DNA of 64,000 nt from Nitrospira defluvii (GCA_000196815.1 FP929003.1:2131501-2195500), one strand, 5' to 3'; counted from the stretch's first letter, positions 44,100 through 54,042 are shown. The notes: generated by a model not told the origin, from the sequence alone. Translations and numbers: made by a program.

Positions 44100-45216
44100 A
44101 GGCATTCACCTGACATTGCTCGCCGGGCCGGTGGTGCCCTTTCCGGTGCCTCAGCCGGTCCTGGAGGCCTTGACCGAGGTCGAAGTGACGAGCGCCACCG
44201 GAACCGCCGGGGGGTTCCAACTGCGGTTCACGATTCAGAACAAGTCGCCGTTGCAGCAGGCCTTCCTGGTCGCGGCGACTCAAATGCCCCTCATGCGCGT
44301 GATCCTGGTGGCGACGATCAACCTTATTCCCCACGTGTTGATGGACGGGGTGATCACCACCCAGGAAATCAGCTCCGGCGAACAGCCGGGCGAGTCGACG
44401 CTCACGATCACCGGCGAGGACCTCACCAAGGTCATGGACCTGCAGGCATTCGACGGCCTGCCTTATCCGGCCATGCCCGACAATGTGCGCGTGATGGCGA
44501 TCCTGGCGAAGTATGCGGTGTTCGGCATGATTCCGCTCGTGATCCCGCCCATCGCCTTCAATGTGCCGATTCCGACGATGCGGATTCCATCCCAGCAAGG
44601 CACCGACCTCAACTACATTCTCGAGCTGGCCAGGAAATCCGGATATGTCTTTTATGTCGAGCCGGGACCGGCGCCGGGCACCAATACTGCCTATTGGGGC
44701 CCCCAGATCAAGGTGGGAATTCCGCAGCCGGCGCTGAATGTCGATATGGACTTCGATCGCAACGTGGAGTCGCTCAACTTTCAATTCAACTCGACCAAAA
44801 AGGACTTGCCGATCGTGATGATTCACAATGCGCTGACGAAGGTGCCCATACCCATCCCGATTCCCGACATCAACCCCTTGCAGCCGCCGCTGGGTCTGGT
44901 CGGACCGCCGGTCACCAAACTGACCATGCTCAAGGCGACAGGGAAGCTCTCCCCACCTGAAGCGCTCAGTGAGGGGCTGACTGCGGCGAGTGAGTCCATG
45001 GACGCGGTGACCGGCAGCGGGTCGCTCGATGTGGGGCGGTACGGCCGGCTGCTCAAGGCTCGCGGCCTGGTGGGGGTACGCGGCGCAGGTCTGGCCTTTG
45101 ACGGCTTGTACTACGTGGAGAGCGTGACCACGACCATCAAACGCGGATCCTGCAAACAGAACTTTCGCCTCACGCGCAACGGGCTCGTCTCCATCACGCC
45201 CATGGTGCCGGTATGA
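44092..45216 (+). CDS. Spike hub protein, gp27/late-control-D-like (Afp8 N-terminal-like)
   Basis: The 374-residue product starts at a GTG (44092) behind AGGAG and overlaps the previous stop by eight bases. It has the pattern of phage late control protein D/gp27 hubs: VEVTSATGTAGGFQLRFTIQNKS, LMDGVITTQEISSGEQPGESTLTITGEDLTKVMDL, GTDLNYILELARKSGYVFYVEPGP, and AGLAFDGLYYVESVTTTIKRGSCKQNFRLTRNGL at the end. Three copies would form the ring under the tube from which the spike projects. The gp5-like spike domain is a separate following gene joined by ATGA, unlike the fused VgrG of type VI systems. Confidence 0.9.
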   Translation: MLKGIHLTLLAGPVVPFPVPQPVLEALTEVEVTSATGTAGGFQLRFTIQNKSPLQQAFLVAATQMPLMRVILVATINLIPHVLMDGVITTQEISSGEQPGESTLTITGEDLTKVMDLQAFDGLPYPAMPDNVRVMAILAKYAVFGMIPLVIPPIAFNVPIPTMRIPSQQGTDLNYILELARKSGYVFYVEPGPAPGTNTAYWGPQIKVGIPQPALNVDMDFDRNVESLNFQFNSTKKDLPIVMIHNALTKVPIPIPIPDINPLQPPLGLVGPPVTKLTMLKATGKLSPPEALSEGLTAASESMDAVTGSGSLDVGRYGRLLKARGLVGVRGAGLAFDGLYYVESVTTTIKRGSCKQNFRLTRNGLVSITPMVPV

Positions 45217-45728
45217 ATGACGCACAGACATACTATGGCAAGTATCGCGGTACGGTGCTGAACAATATCGATCCCATGCAGATGGGGCGGCTACAAGTTC
45301 AGGTGCCGGACGTGGCGGGATTGATTCCGACGTCCTGGGCCATGCCCTGTTTTCCCGCCAGCGGCAAACAGATGGGAGTCTACATGCTGCCGCAGATCGG
45401 CGCGGGGGTCTGGGTGGAGTTCGAGCAGGGAAATCCGGACTATCCGATCTGGAGCGGCTGCTGGTACGGCAGCGTGGCCGAGGTTCCGGCTCTGGGGCTG
45501 GCGGGGATTCCGGTCAGCCCCAACATGGTGATTCAGACGGCGGCTCAAAATGCCATCGTGATCAGCGACGTGCCGGGCCCGACGGGCGGCATCATGCTCA
45601 AGAGCGCGACCGGCGCCACGCTGATCGTCAACGACACCGGCATTTATATCCAGAACGGTAAAGGCGCCATGGTCACCCTGGTGGGACCGGCGGTGACGAT
45701 CAACAATGGCGCGCTCACGATCATTTAG
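45213..45728 (+). CDS. Baseplate spike protein, gp5/gpV-like OB-fold
   Basis: The 171-residue protein begins YYGKYRGTVLNNIDPMQMGRLQVQVPDV, the standard start of gp5/gpV OB-fold spike proteins. It continues with GVYMLPQIGAGVWVEFEQGNPDYPIWSGCWYG and a C-terminal beta-helix-like tail (IMLKSATGATLIVNDTGIYIQNGKGAMVTLVGPAVTINNG). It forms the shaft of the needle below the gp27-like hub. The gene ends two bases before a family-B repeat. Confidence 0.93.
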   Translation: MNDAQTYYGKYRGTVLNNIDPMQMGRLQVQVPDVAGLIPTSWAMPCFPASGKQMGVYMLPQIGAGVWVEFEQGNPDYPIWSGCWYGSVAEVPALGLAGIPVSPNMVIQTAAQNAIVISDVPGPTGGIMLKSATGATLIVNDTGIYIQNGKGAMVTLVGPAVTINNGALTII

Positions 45729-45729
45729 C

Positions 45730-45851
45730 ATGATGCTGAAAACGCCCGCCAGCGGCGTTCTCGTTGCGTTCAGGCCCTCAACGTACCGCTCGGGTACGCC
45801 TCGGGCCTTCACTGACTGCGGCCTTGCTGGACAGTCGTTTTGAGCATCATG
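45730..45851. repeat. Intergenic palindromic element, family B copy 1
   Basis: CATGATGCTGAAAACG at the start is the near-exact inverse of CGTTTTGAGCATCATG at the end (15 of 16). The interior holds GCCAGCGGCGTTCTCGTTGCG and, at 45794-45807, GTACGCCTCGGGCC. It lies in the only large gap of the first part of the eCIS operon. Confidence 0.85.
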
Positions 45852-45949
45852 CGGAAGGATGTGCCGCTTCTGGCCCGAAGCGAATCATTGCGGCCTGTGT
45901 GCGCGAATAGTTGTGTGCAGCCTGCTAACTATTCATGGAGGGTGAGCGA

Positions 45950-46273
45950 ATGCCAGGCTTTTTACTGCATCTCGGGGCGACGGTTCTGTGCAGTCACGCC
46001 GGGCAGGCGACGCCGGTGGCGCCGAATCCGCGCGTGCTCGTGAGCGGACAACCGACCGTACCGATGACCAGTCTCTATGCCGTCGCCGGCTGCACCTTGC
46101 CGCCGCCTACCGCGGCAAACGGCCCCTGCGTCACGGCGCAATACATCACGGGGGCCACCAGGATCACCAGTAACGGCTTGCCGCTGCTGCTGATCGATAG
46201 TCAAGCGATCTGCACGCCCTCCGGGACGCCGTTGCTCGCGACCGTCACGCAAACCAGGGTTACGGGAGTCTGA
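45950..46273 (+). CDS. PAAR-like spike tip protein
   Basis: The 107-residue protein begins MPGFLLHLGATVLCSHAGQATPVAPNPRVLVSGQPTV and has ITSNGLPLLLIDSQAICTPSGTPLL near the end. The cysteines (LCSH, AGC, GPC, AIC) and the strand pattern resemble the PAAR-like tip proteins of eCIS (Afp10-type), which sharpen the spike and may carry payload. The ATG at 45950 follows GGAGGGTGAG; an in-frame ATG at 45935 is less likely. It is the first gene after repeat B1 and lies two bases before gp25. Confidence 0.82.
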   Translation: MPGFLLHLGATVLCSHAGQATPVAPNPRVLVSGQPTVPMTSLYAVAGCTLPPPTAANGPCVTAQYITGATRITSNGLPLLLIDSQAICTPSGTPLLATVTQTRVTGV

Positions 46274-46275
46274 CG

Positions 46276-46641
46276 ATGATGCACGTCGATTTTCCCTCTC
46301 GCTTTGATACACGCGGCCGAACCGCCGCGACGGATGACGCCGACCATATTCGCGACCTGATCGAGCAGGTGCTCTTCACGAGTCCCGGCGAACGCGTGAT
46401 GCGGCCGGACTTCGGAAGCGGCCTCTTACAGCTGGTGTTCGCACCCAATAGCGAGGTGTTGGCGGCCACGACGCAGGTGCTCGTGCAGAGCGCGCTGCAA
46501 CGGTGGCTGGGCGAATGGATCCTGGTGGAGGCCGTCCGGGTGGAAGCAGTGGACTCGACCCTCCGGGTGACCGTGCAGTACGTCGTCCGGCAGACTGGGG
46601 CCCGCGTGACCGGGAGCTTTACGCAAGGAGGCGGAGCGTGA
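46276..46641 (+). CDS. Baseplate wedge protein, GPW/gp25-like (Afp9)
   Basis: The 121-residue protein has the gp25 core: HIRDLIEQVLFTSPGERVMRPDFGSGLLQLVFAPNSEVLAATTQVLVQSALQRWLGEW, including the conserved E-R-V-M-R-P-D-F-G segment. gp25 starts sheath assembly at the baseplate and is present in nearly all contractile systems. The stop codon overlaps the GTG of the next gene. The second Met lies directly after the first, so the true start could be either. Confidence 0.95.
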   Translation: MMHVDFPSRFDTRGRTAATDDADHIRDLIEQVLFTSPGERVMRPDFGSGLLQLVFAPNSEVLAATTQVLVQSALQRWLGEWILVEAVRVEAVDSTLRVTVQYVVRQTGARVTGSFTQGGGA

Positions 46642-49121
46642 CCTATTCCTGCTGCGACGAACTGCGGCGTCAGGCCGTTCGCGACCATCCGACGCTGAAC
46701 GGGATCGATTTTCTCGAAGTCATCGACCGCGCCGCCCCGACTGAAGCCGAGCGCCAACGGAAACTCGAGGTCCACTTCGTGAAACCCTTGGCCACGCCCA
46801 CCCCGAAGACGGTCAATATTCGGATCGACGGCGGCGAGCGCATCACGCCCATTCGTGTGCTCGGGGTCAGCGTCGGGACCGGAACGTCGGCCGATGTATT
46901 GACTGTCGAGGTGGACCAAGCGGGAGATTTTTCGCTGTACACGCTCCGTCTGGTGACGAGCGCGCTTGATGACAGTGTCCCTCCCGGTTTCGATCCGCAA
47001 CTGGCAGCCATCGAGTTTTCGTTCAAGGTGGAGTGTCCGAGCCCATTCGATTGCGCGCCGCAGCATCGCTGCCCGGAGGAAACGGGCCCGTCGCCGGTGA
47101 TCGATTACCTGGCCAAAGACTATGCGAGTTTCCGCCGCGTCATGCTCGACCGGATGGCGGCCATCATGCCGCAATGGAAGGAACGCAACGCCGCCGATCT
47201 GGGCGTGATGTTGGTCGAGGCCTTGGCCTATACCGCCGACCAATTGAGTTATCAGCAGGATGCCGTGGCGACGGAGGCCTACCTGGGCACGGCGCGACGG
47301 CGAGTTTCGGTGCGACGCCACGCCCGCCTCATGGACTACTTCATGAGCGAGGGGTGCAACGCGAGGACCTGGGTGCATCTTCAGGTGTCTGCCGACGTAG
47401 TCCGGGTCGATCCGGCCAATCCGGCGATTCCCATCGGCGCCAAGTTGACGACGCTCATCCCGGGGCAGCTCACCGCCATCGACGACGATCCGCGCGTCTA
47501 CGATCGTGCAGAGATGATCTTCGAAACGATGGAGTCTCTCCAGTCTCTCTTCGCCGATCATAATGAGCTGCGGTTCTACAGTTGGAGCGATGAACGCTGT
47601 TGCCTTCCGAAAGGTGCGATCTCGGCCACGCTCGTTGGACACCATCCGAACCTCACACCGGGGACGATTCTGTTGCTCGAAGAGGTGATCGGTCCGGAAA
47701 GCGGGTCGCCATCCGATGCGGACCCGACGCGGCGACATGTCGTCAGGCTGGATCGTGTGGTTGCCACAAAGGCCGGCGGGGCACCGTTGATCGATCCGGT
47801 GACCGGCCAGTCCATTACGGACATCTCATGGCATGAAGAAGACGCACTGCCTTTCCCCTTTTGCCTTTCCGCCGCCACCAAGCAGGGGTATCGCGATGCC
47901 GTCAGCGTAGCGCGCGGCAACCTGGTCTTGGCTGACCACGGGGTCACCTGGAAGGGAGAGTCGCTGGGCCAGGTGCCGGACTCCTTCCTCTCCATGCCGC
48001 GACCGAAAGACGGGGACCGTTGCGCACCGCTGACCTCGCCGATGGTGCCGCCGCGGTTCAGCCCTCGACTGGCCAAGGCCCCGCTCACCCATGCGGGGCC
48101 TGCCTATGACCATCTCATGTCGGCGCGCACCGCCTTGCAGTGGGCGCTTCGTGACGTCCGGCCGGCCGTCACGCTGACCGGAATGAAAAGCAGCGAGACG
48201 CGGACCTGGACGGCGCGACGCGACCTCCTGAATAGCGGTGCAGAGGCGGACGAGTATGTGGTGGAGGTCGACAACGACGGCAGCGGTACGATTCGTTTCG
48301 GCGACGACGTCCATGGCCGGCGGCCCGAATCCGGCACCGCCTTCACCGCGCGTTATCGGATCGGGAACGGCCGTGCGGGCAACATCGGGGCGGATGCGCT
48401 GGTGCACATCGGTTTGACGGTGCCGGAGATCACGCTGGTCCGCAATCCCTTGCCTGCCGTGGGAGGACAGGATCCTGAATCGCTGCAGGATGTGCGGCAA
48501 CGCGCTCCGGTGGCCTACCGCATTCAGGAGCGTGCCGTGACACCGGGGGATTATGCCGAGGTGACGGAACGCCGGGCCGACGTCCAGCGCGCCGCCGCCT
48601 CCTTTCGCTGGACAGGCAGTTGGCACACGGTCTTCGTCACCGTCGATCGTGGGGGCGGAGGCCCGCTTTCCGGTGAGTATGAGGAAGAGATCCGGGAGCA
48701 CGTCGAGCGTTACCGCATGGCCGGCCACGATCTGGAGGTCGACGGCCCGCAGTTCGTTTCACTGGAGATCGATCTCCATGTGTGTGTGGCGGGCGAACAT
48801 TTTCGGAGTGACGTGGAGCGTGAACTGCTCGACGTGTTCAGCAATCGCGATCTTCCCGACGGCCGTCGCGGCCTGTTTCATCCGGACAACTTCACGTTCG
48901 GACAGCCGGTTTATCTCAGCGCCATCTATGCGGCGGCCCATCAGGTGACGGGTGTCGAGTCGGTGGAGGCGCGCACGTTTCAGCGGCAAGGCCGTCCGGA
49001 AAGTTCGGCGCTCGACAGCGGCCGATTGGAAATCGGCCGGCTGGAGATTGCGCGGCTGGACAACGACCGCAATTTTGCGGAGCACGGTCGACTGACGATC
49101 ACCCTGGGAGGCGGGAAATGA
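46638..49121 (+). CDS. Putative baseplate assembly protein 1 (baseplate J/gp6-like, Afp11 type)
   Basis: The 827-residue product starts at a GTG (46638) behind AAGGAGGCGGAG. It carries IDYLAKDYASFRRVMLDRMAAIMPQWKERNAADLGVMLVEALAYTADQLSYQQDAVATEAYL, the typical opening of bacterial putative baseplate assembly proteins. A baseplate-J-like C-terminal half follows (DGSGTIRFGDDVHGRRPESGTAFTARYRIGNGRAGNIG, EYEEEIREHVERYRMAGHDLEVDGPQFV). Wedges of this protein and gp25 form the baseplate ring. A longer upstream frame overlapping gp25 is not supported. Confidence 0.92.
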   Translation: MTYSCCDELRRQAVRDHPTLNGIDFLEVIDRAAPTEAERQRKLEVHFVKPLATPTPKTVNIRIDGGERITPIRVLGVSVGTGTSADVLTVEVDQAGDFSLYTLRLVTSALDDSVPPGFDPQLAAIEFSFKVECPSPFDCAPQHRCPEETGPSPVIDYLAKDYASFRRVMLDRMAAIMPQWKERNAADLGVMLVEALAYTADQLSYQQDAVATEAYLGTARRRVSVRRHARLMDYFMSEGCNARTWVHLQVSADVVRVDPANPAIPIGAKLTTLIPGQLTAIDDDPRVYDRAEMIFETMESLQSLFADHNELRFYSWSDERCCLPKGAISATLVGHHPNLTPGTILLLEEVIGPESGSPSDADPTRRHVVRLDRVVATKAGGAPLIDPVTGQSITDISWHEEDALPFPFCLSAATKQGYRDAVSVARGNLVLADHGVTWKGESLGQVPDSFLSMPRPKDGDRCAPLTSPMVPPRFSPRLAKAPLTHAGPAYDHLMSARTALQWALRDVRPAVTLTGMKSSETRTWTARRDLLNSGAEADEYVVEVDNDGSGTIRFGDDVHGRRPESGTAFTARYRIGNGRAGNIGADALVHIGLTVPEITLVRNPLPAVGGQDPESLQDVRQRAPVAYRIQERAVTPGDYAEVTERRADVQRAAASFRWTGSWHTVFVTVDRGGGGPLSGEYEEEIREHVERYRMAGHDLEVDGPQFVSLEIDLHVCVAGEHFRSDVERELLDVFSNRDLPDGRRGLFHPDNFTFGQPVYLSAIYAAAHQVTGVESVEARTFQRQGRPESSALDSGRLEIGRLEIARLDNDRNFAEHGRLTITLGGGK

Positions 49122-51964
49122 GTCCATCGCCACAGAACGAATGCGGGTGCTGCGCCGGCATCGCCGCCGAAACTCCCGCCCTGCTCTTCAATCGGCCGGG
49201 CCTCTCCGCGATCGCCTATCGGGTCGGAACCTATCAGAGCTTCAGGCGGAGCCTGCACGCCGGACTCTCCGACGGCCGTTGGCCGGTGCTGCGCGGACTG
49301 AGGACACGCGACGACGATGACTTTACGTTGGCGCTGTTGGACGCGTGGGCGGTCACCGGCGACATCCTGACCTTCTATCAGGAACGAATCGCCAACGAGT
49401 CGTATCTGCGGACCGCGACGGAGCGGCTTTCCATCTTGGAGCAGTCGCGTCTGCTCGGATATCAGGCTGGCCCCGGGTTGGCCGCGGCGACCCACCTGGC
49501 CTTTACCATGGAAGAGGCGACCGGCTTGGCGGAGCAGGCGGCGCAACCGATCATGCTGGCGGTCGGGAGCAAGGTGCAGAGTGTGCCAGGCCCCGGGGAA
49601 CAGCCGCAGACGTTTGAGACCATCGAAGCGATCGAAGCGCGTCCCGCGTGGAACGCGCTCCAGGCGCAACTCACTGAACCGCAAGCGCTGGCCTGGAACA
49701 TGACGGAGCTGTGGTTGGAGGGAGTGAACGTCGGGCTCACGGTCGGCGACGCGCTGCTGATCGTGGCCGACAACGGCCTCACGGTCGAAGCGTCGCTGCG
49801 GCGTGTGACGCGCATTGAGGCGGAGATCGACTGGCGGAACACCCGGGTCTGGCTGGCGGACATTTCGACCAGTGCGGGAAGCATCGCGGCGACTCGGCCG
49901 GGCGTCTATGTCATGCGGACGATCGCCTCGCCGTTCGGACACAATGCGCCGTTGAAAGCCACTTACGCGAACAACGCTTACAGCTATGACGAATGGGATC
50001 TGGATGGTGAGACCGAAGGAGTTCTCGGGCTCAGTTCCCGTCATGACAAGATTCTTGTCGATAGTTGGGCCGCCGTCGAGCGTGAGAACAACTTTGTTCC
50101 GGGAAGCCGGGTCTGGAGTTTTGCGAAAGTCACCGGCGTGACCCATCAGTCGATGGCGAAGTACGGTATGGCAGGCAGTGCGACCAAACTCTCGTTCGAT
50201 AAAGAGGTGTGGGTGACTGAAGGGGCTGATCTTGCGGCACTTCGACACATCACCATCGCGGCCCAAAGTGAAGCACTCGCGGTGAGTGAGAGACCCTTAT
50301 CCTATCCCGTCTATGGAGAGACCCTGTCACTGGAGCAATTGGTCGAAGGCCTGATGTCGGGACGCCCGCTCGCGGTGAGCGGGAAACGTCAGCGCATCCG
50401 CATTACCGCCGTTCCTCGCACGTCAAACCGAACACGCCTGCCTGTCGATCTTCCCGGCGATGTTCCAGGTCCGCCGGACCTGCCGGATGTACCTGATATC
50501 GAGCTGCCACCCATCCTCATTTTTGACTCCGGTGGGTTTGTCCTTCTCACTGTCGGAGACATTCTTTCCCTGGTCGCGCCTCCCATGACGATTGCTGGTT
50601 CCATCTTCAGCGCTCTCGCTCCGCCCGAGTTTGGTGCGGTGCTGAGTGACTCCGCTCCACCGATGCTCCGTCTCCAGGTCATGGATCGAGACGGAAAAAG
50701 CGGGTACGTCACCATCAGCGCCGGGGCCATCGAGCTGATGGCTCCCTCCGAAAAGGAAGACACGGTCAGCGAGATCGTCTTCATCGACGACGCCGTTGAG
50801 GCAGCCATCACCCATGATCGCGACCGGACGACCCTGCAATTGGCGACCTCCTTGGCGCATGTCTACGAGCGGACGACTGTGCGTGTGAACGCCAACGTCG
50901 CGGCCGCCACCCATGGCGAAAGCGTGAAGGAACCCTTGGGAAGCGGTGATGCGGCCGTACCTTATCAGGCGTTCACGCTACGGCAACCGCCGGTGACCTA
51001 CGTGGGGGCGGCAACGGCGAGTGGCTCGGCCTCGACGCTCAAGGTCTACGTGAACGAGGTTCTGTGGCAGGAAGTGCCGTTCCTCTACGGTCATGGTCCC
51101 ACCGAGCGCATCTATATCGCGAGGCAGGATGATGAGGGACGCACGACGATCCGCTTCGGTGACGGTATCACGGGGGCGCGGTTGCCCACCGGCCGGAACA
51201 ACGTGCGCGCGGAGTACCGGAAGGGTACGGGCCTCGGCGGGCTGGTGCGGGCCCGACAGCTGAATTTGCTGATGAGCCGGCCGTTGGGATTGAAAGGTGT
51301 GGTCAATCCTGAGGCTGCGCAGGGGGCCGAGGAGCCGGAGTCGAGGGACGATGCGCGCAAGAATGCGCCGCTCACCGTTCTGACGCTGGATCGTGCGGTG
51401 TCACTGCAGGATTACGAAGACTTCGCCAGAACTTTTTCGGGCATCGCCAAAGCTCAGGCCGTGTGGATCTGGGACGGACGTAAGCGCAGCATCTTCCTGA
51501 CTGTGGCCGGTCCGAACGGGGAGGTGCCGGATGAGGAGGGTTCCGTAATGAGCACACTCAAGGAGGCGCTCCGCGCCTACGGCGATCCGTATGTACCCTT
51601 CACGGTCAGGAGTTACCGGCAGGCCTGGTTTGAACTCGCCGGGACCGTCACGGTGCACCCGGACCACGTGACGGAGACCGTCATGACGGCGGTGGCGGAG
51701 ACGTTGCGGCAACGGTATGCCTTTGAGGCCAGAAGCTTCGGCCAGCCGGTCGCGCTGAGCGACGTGATCGCCGCGATCCAAGCCGTCTCCGGTGTGGTCG
51801 CCGTGGACGTGGACCGCTTCGTGCGCCAGGACCAATCGCTGCCGCCGATCCAGCCTCGGTTGATCGCCGACCGCCCGGCCATGGGCGCGGATGGACTGGT
51901 GCCGGCGGCGGAGTTGTTGTTACTCGATCCCGCGTCTTTGACTCAACTGAAGGCGATGCCATGA
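49118..51964 (+). CDS. Putative baseplate assembly protein 2
   Basis: The 948-residue protein is a second, larger member of the putative baseplate assembly group. It has LLDAWAVTGDILTFYQERIANESYLRTATERLSILEQSRLLGYQAGPG near the start and a baseplate-J-like second half (RIYIARQDDEGRTTIRFGDGITGARLPTGRNNVRAEYRKGTGLGG, LDRAVSLQDYEDFARTFSGIAKAQAVWIWDG). An insertion near residues 430-560 with a Pro/Asp-rich linker and hydrophobic segments is not shared with the first protein. It overlaps both neighbours by four bases. Confidence 0.88.
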   Translation: MSPSPQNECGCCAGIAAETPALLFNRPGLSAIAYRVGTYQSFRRSLHAGLSDGRWPVLRGLRTRDDDDFTLALLDAWAVTGDILTFYQERIANESYLRTATERLSILEQSRLLGYQAGPGLAAATHLAFTMEEATGLAEQAAQPIMLAVGSKVQSVPGPGEQPQTFETIEAIEARPAWNALQAQLTEPQALAWNMTELWLEGVNVGLTVGDALLIVADNGLTVEASLRRVTRIEAEIDWRNTRVWLADISTSAGSIAATRPGVYVMRTIASPFGHNAPLKATYANNAYSYDEWDLDGETEGVLGLSSRHDKILVDSWAAVERENNFVPGSRVWSFAKVTGVTHQSMAKYGMAGSATKLSFDKEVWVTEGADLAALRHITIAAQSEALAVSERPLSYPVYGETLSLEQLVEGLMSGRPLAVSGKRQRIRITAVPRTSNRTRLPVDLPGDVPGPPDLPDVPDIELPPILIFDSGGFVLLTVGDILSLVAPPMTIAGSIFSALAPPEFGAVLSDSAPPMLRLQVMDRDGKSGYVTISAGAIELMAPSEKEDTVSEIVFIDDAVEAAITHDRDRTTLQLATSLAHVYERTTVRVNANVAAATHGESVKEPLGSGDAAVPYQAFTLRQPPVTYVGAATASGSASTLKVYVNEVLWQEVPFLYGHGPTERIYIARQDDEGRTTIRFGDGITGARLPTGRNNVRAEYRKGTGLGGLVRARQLNLLMSRPLGLKGVVNPEAAQGAEEPESRDDARKNAPLTVLTLDRAVSLQDYEDFARTFSGIAKAQAVWIWDGRKRSIFLTVAGPNGEVPDEEGSVMSTLKEALRAYGDPYVPFTVRSYRQAWFELAGTVTVHPDHVTETVMTAVAETLRQRYAFEARSFGQPVALSDVIAAIQAVSGVVAVDVDRFVRQDQSLPPIQPRLIADRPAMGADGLVPAAELLLLDPASLTQLKAMP

Positions 51965-54042
51965 ATCCAGAAGCAGACAAGCTCTATCAGCTCCTTCCGG
52001 CGCTCTATCGCATCCGTGATACCGAACAGGGTGGTGCCTTGCGCGCATTGTGCGAGGTGCTGGCCGAAGACATTGCGGTGCTGCGAGAGAATCTCGATCA
52101 ACTCTATGATGACCAGTTTATCGAGACCTGCGCCGACTGGGTGGCTCCCTATATCGGAGACCTGATCGGCTATCGGACGTTGCACGCCGTCACCGAACGA
52201 ACGCGCAGTGCCAGGGCGGAGGTGGCCAATACGATTGCCTATCGACGGCGAAAGGGCACGGCAACCGTCCTCGAACAACTGGCCCGGGATGTCACCGGGT
52301 GGAACGCGCGTGTCGTGGAGTTCTTCCAGTGGCTCGAAACCAGCCAATACATGAACCACGTGCGTCCCACCAACCTGGTCACGGTCGATCTGCGGAATTG
52401 GGAAGCCTTGGAGCGGCGCGACACGGCCTTTAACGGGATTGCCCATTCCGTCGATATGCGGCGTATTGAAACCCAGCAAGGGCGGTACAACATCCCCAAC
52501 ATCGGTCTGTTCCTGTGGCGGTTGGACGCTTTTTCCCTGACCGGTTCCCCCGCATATCGAGTCGACGACGAGCGGTATCTCTTCAGTCCCTTGGGAAGCG
52601 ATACGCAGCTGGTCACCAGGCCCGAGTCGGAAACCGACATCTCGCACCTGGCTGAGCCGATCAATGTTCCAGAACCGATCAGCCGGAGAGTCCTTCACCA
52701 GTCATTGGCCCGCTACTATGGCCCACAACTGAGTCTGTTCGTGGAGGCGGACAATCTCGACACGTCGATCGGCAACGTGAAGGTCTGTCACCTCTCCGAC
52801 CAGGGAGCGACATGGGCGCACCTGCCGGTGAGCAAGGTGACCATCGATCCGGTGCTTGGGCGAATTGCCGTCCCTCCCGGCAGGCCCCCGGTCAACCTGC
52901 ACGTCACCTGCCACTATGGGTTCAGCATGCCGACCGGAGGGGGAGAGTACGAACGCAGCAAGACCTTTGCGCTCGGCGGCGGATTCACCTCGGTGACGCA
53001 GGGGCAGAGCCTTCAAGCGGCGCTCACGGCAGCCCAAGCCGGAGGGGTGGTCGAGATCGGCGACAGCGGACGGTATCAGGAAACACTCAGCCTCACGGTG
53101 CCGGCGACGGCGAAGGTCGAACTGCGGGCGGCTAACGAACATAGGCCGACGCTCGTTCTCAACGGAGATTGGACGATCACGCTGGCACCGGGGTCGGAGC
53201 TGACCTTGAACGGACTCCTCATTACTGGAGGACGACTGCGTATCGACGCGGCTGGTGCGGATGGGACTCGTCTCCTGCGATTGCGTCATTGCACGTTGGT
53301 TCCTGGGCTGAGCCTGACGAGGGAGGGCGAACCGGTATCGCCGGCCGAGCCGTCTTTGGTGATTGAACGAGAGGGCACGACCGTCGAGATCGATCACTGT
53401 GTACTGGGTGGCCTCCGCGCCGTGGACCATACCGAGGTGTCGATCACGAATTCGCTGGTCGATGCGACGTCGCCGACCGGGGTGGCCTACGCAGCCCCCG
53501 ACGGTCTGGGTGCCGGGGGTGTCATAAGCATTGTGAATAGTACGGTCATGGGCAAGGTGCACACGAAGCGATTGGATCTTGCCTCGAACACGATCTTCGC
53601 GGCTGCCCTGACCAACGGCGACAGCTGGAGTCACCCGGTCTGGTCCGATCAAAACCAGCAAGGCTGTTGCCGGTTTTCCTTTGTGCCACTGAATTCGATC
53701 GTGCCGCGCCGCTACCGTTGCCAACCGGATCTGGCCGTGGATGCGGCGTTGTTGGAGGCCGACCAGCCGAAGGGCAGCCTGACCGGCCCGGAAACGCAGG
53801 CCATCACGCTGGCGACGCAAGCGCGTGTCAGGCCGGCCTTCACGGCTCGTCGGTATGGGTTAGCGGCGTACGGGCAATTAGCGGGACATTGCCCGGAGGA
53901 AATCAGGCGCGGGGCGGATGATGAATCGGAAATGGGGGTGTTCCACGATGTCTTCGCGCCGCAGCGGGAAGACAACCTGAAGATCCGGTTGCAGGAGTAT
54001 CTCCGGTTCGCACTGGAGGCGGGACTGTTTCACGCCACCTAA
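51961..54042 (+). CDS. Tail protein I-like baseplate protein with beta-helix domain
   Basis: The 693-residue protein opens with ADKLYQLLPALYRIRDTEQGGALRALCEVLAEDIAVLRENLDQLYDDQFIETCADWVAPYIGDLIG, the pattern of P2 gpI-type baseplate proteins in eCIS. From about residue 350 it becomes a right-handed beta-helix (SLQAALTAAQAGGVVEIGDSG, VLNGDWTITLAPGSELTLNGLLITGGRLRI, VEIDHCVLGGLRAVDHTEVSITNSLVD) and ends in a helical segment. The beta-helix part probably projects from the baseplate. A gap of 85 bases separates it from the next gene. Confidence 0.85.
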   Translation: MNPEADKLYQLLPALYRIRDTEQGGALRALCEVLAEDIAVLRENLDQLYDDQFIETCADWVAPYIGDLIGYRTLHAVTERTRSARAEVANTIAYRRRKGTATVLEQLARDVTGWNARVVEFFQWLETSQYMNHVRPTNLVTVDLRNWEALERRDTAFNGIAHSVDMRRIETQQGRYNIPNIGLFLWRLDAFSLTGSPAYRVDDERYLFSPLGSDTQLVTRPESETDISHLAEPINVPEPISRRVLHQSLARYYGPQLSLFVEADNLDTSIGNVKVCHLSDQGATWAHLPVSKVTIDPVLGRIAVPPGRPPVNLHVTCHYGFSMPTGGGEYERSKTFALGGGFTSVTQGQSLQAALTAAQAGGVVEIGDSGRYQETLSLTVPATAKVELRAANEHRPTLVLNGDWTITLAPGSELTLNGLLITGGRLRIDAAGADGTRLLRLRHCTLVPGLSLTREGEPVSPAEPSLVIEREGTTVEIDHCVLGGLRAVDHTEVSITNSLVDATSPTGVAYAAPDGLGAGGVISIVNSTVMGKVHTKRLDLASNTIFAAALTNGDSWSHPVWSDQNQQGCCRFSFVPLNSIVPRRYRCQPDLAVDAALLEADQPKGSLTGPETQAITLATQARVRPAFTARRYGLAAYGQLAGHCPEEIRRGADDESEMGVFHDVFAPQREDNLKIRLQEYLRFALEAGLFHAT

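Noticed and set aside
44029-45231. Open frame of 400 codons on the - strand
   Set aside because: Antisense to the gp27-like hub gene, whose own motifs are clear.
44092-46273. Type VI secretion system reading of the hub, spike and PAAR-like genes
   Set aside because: No TssJLM membrane complex, TssK or ClpV was seen; the DUF4255 cap and LysM/tube-initiator genes fit eCIS.
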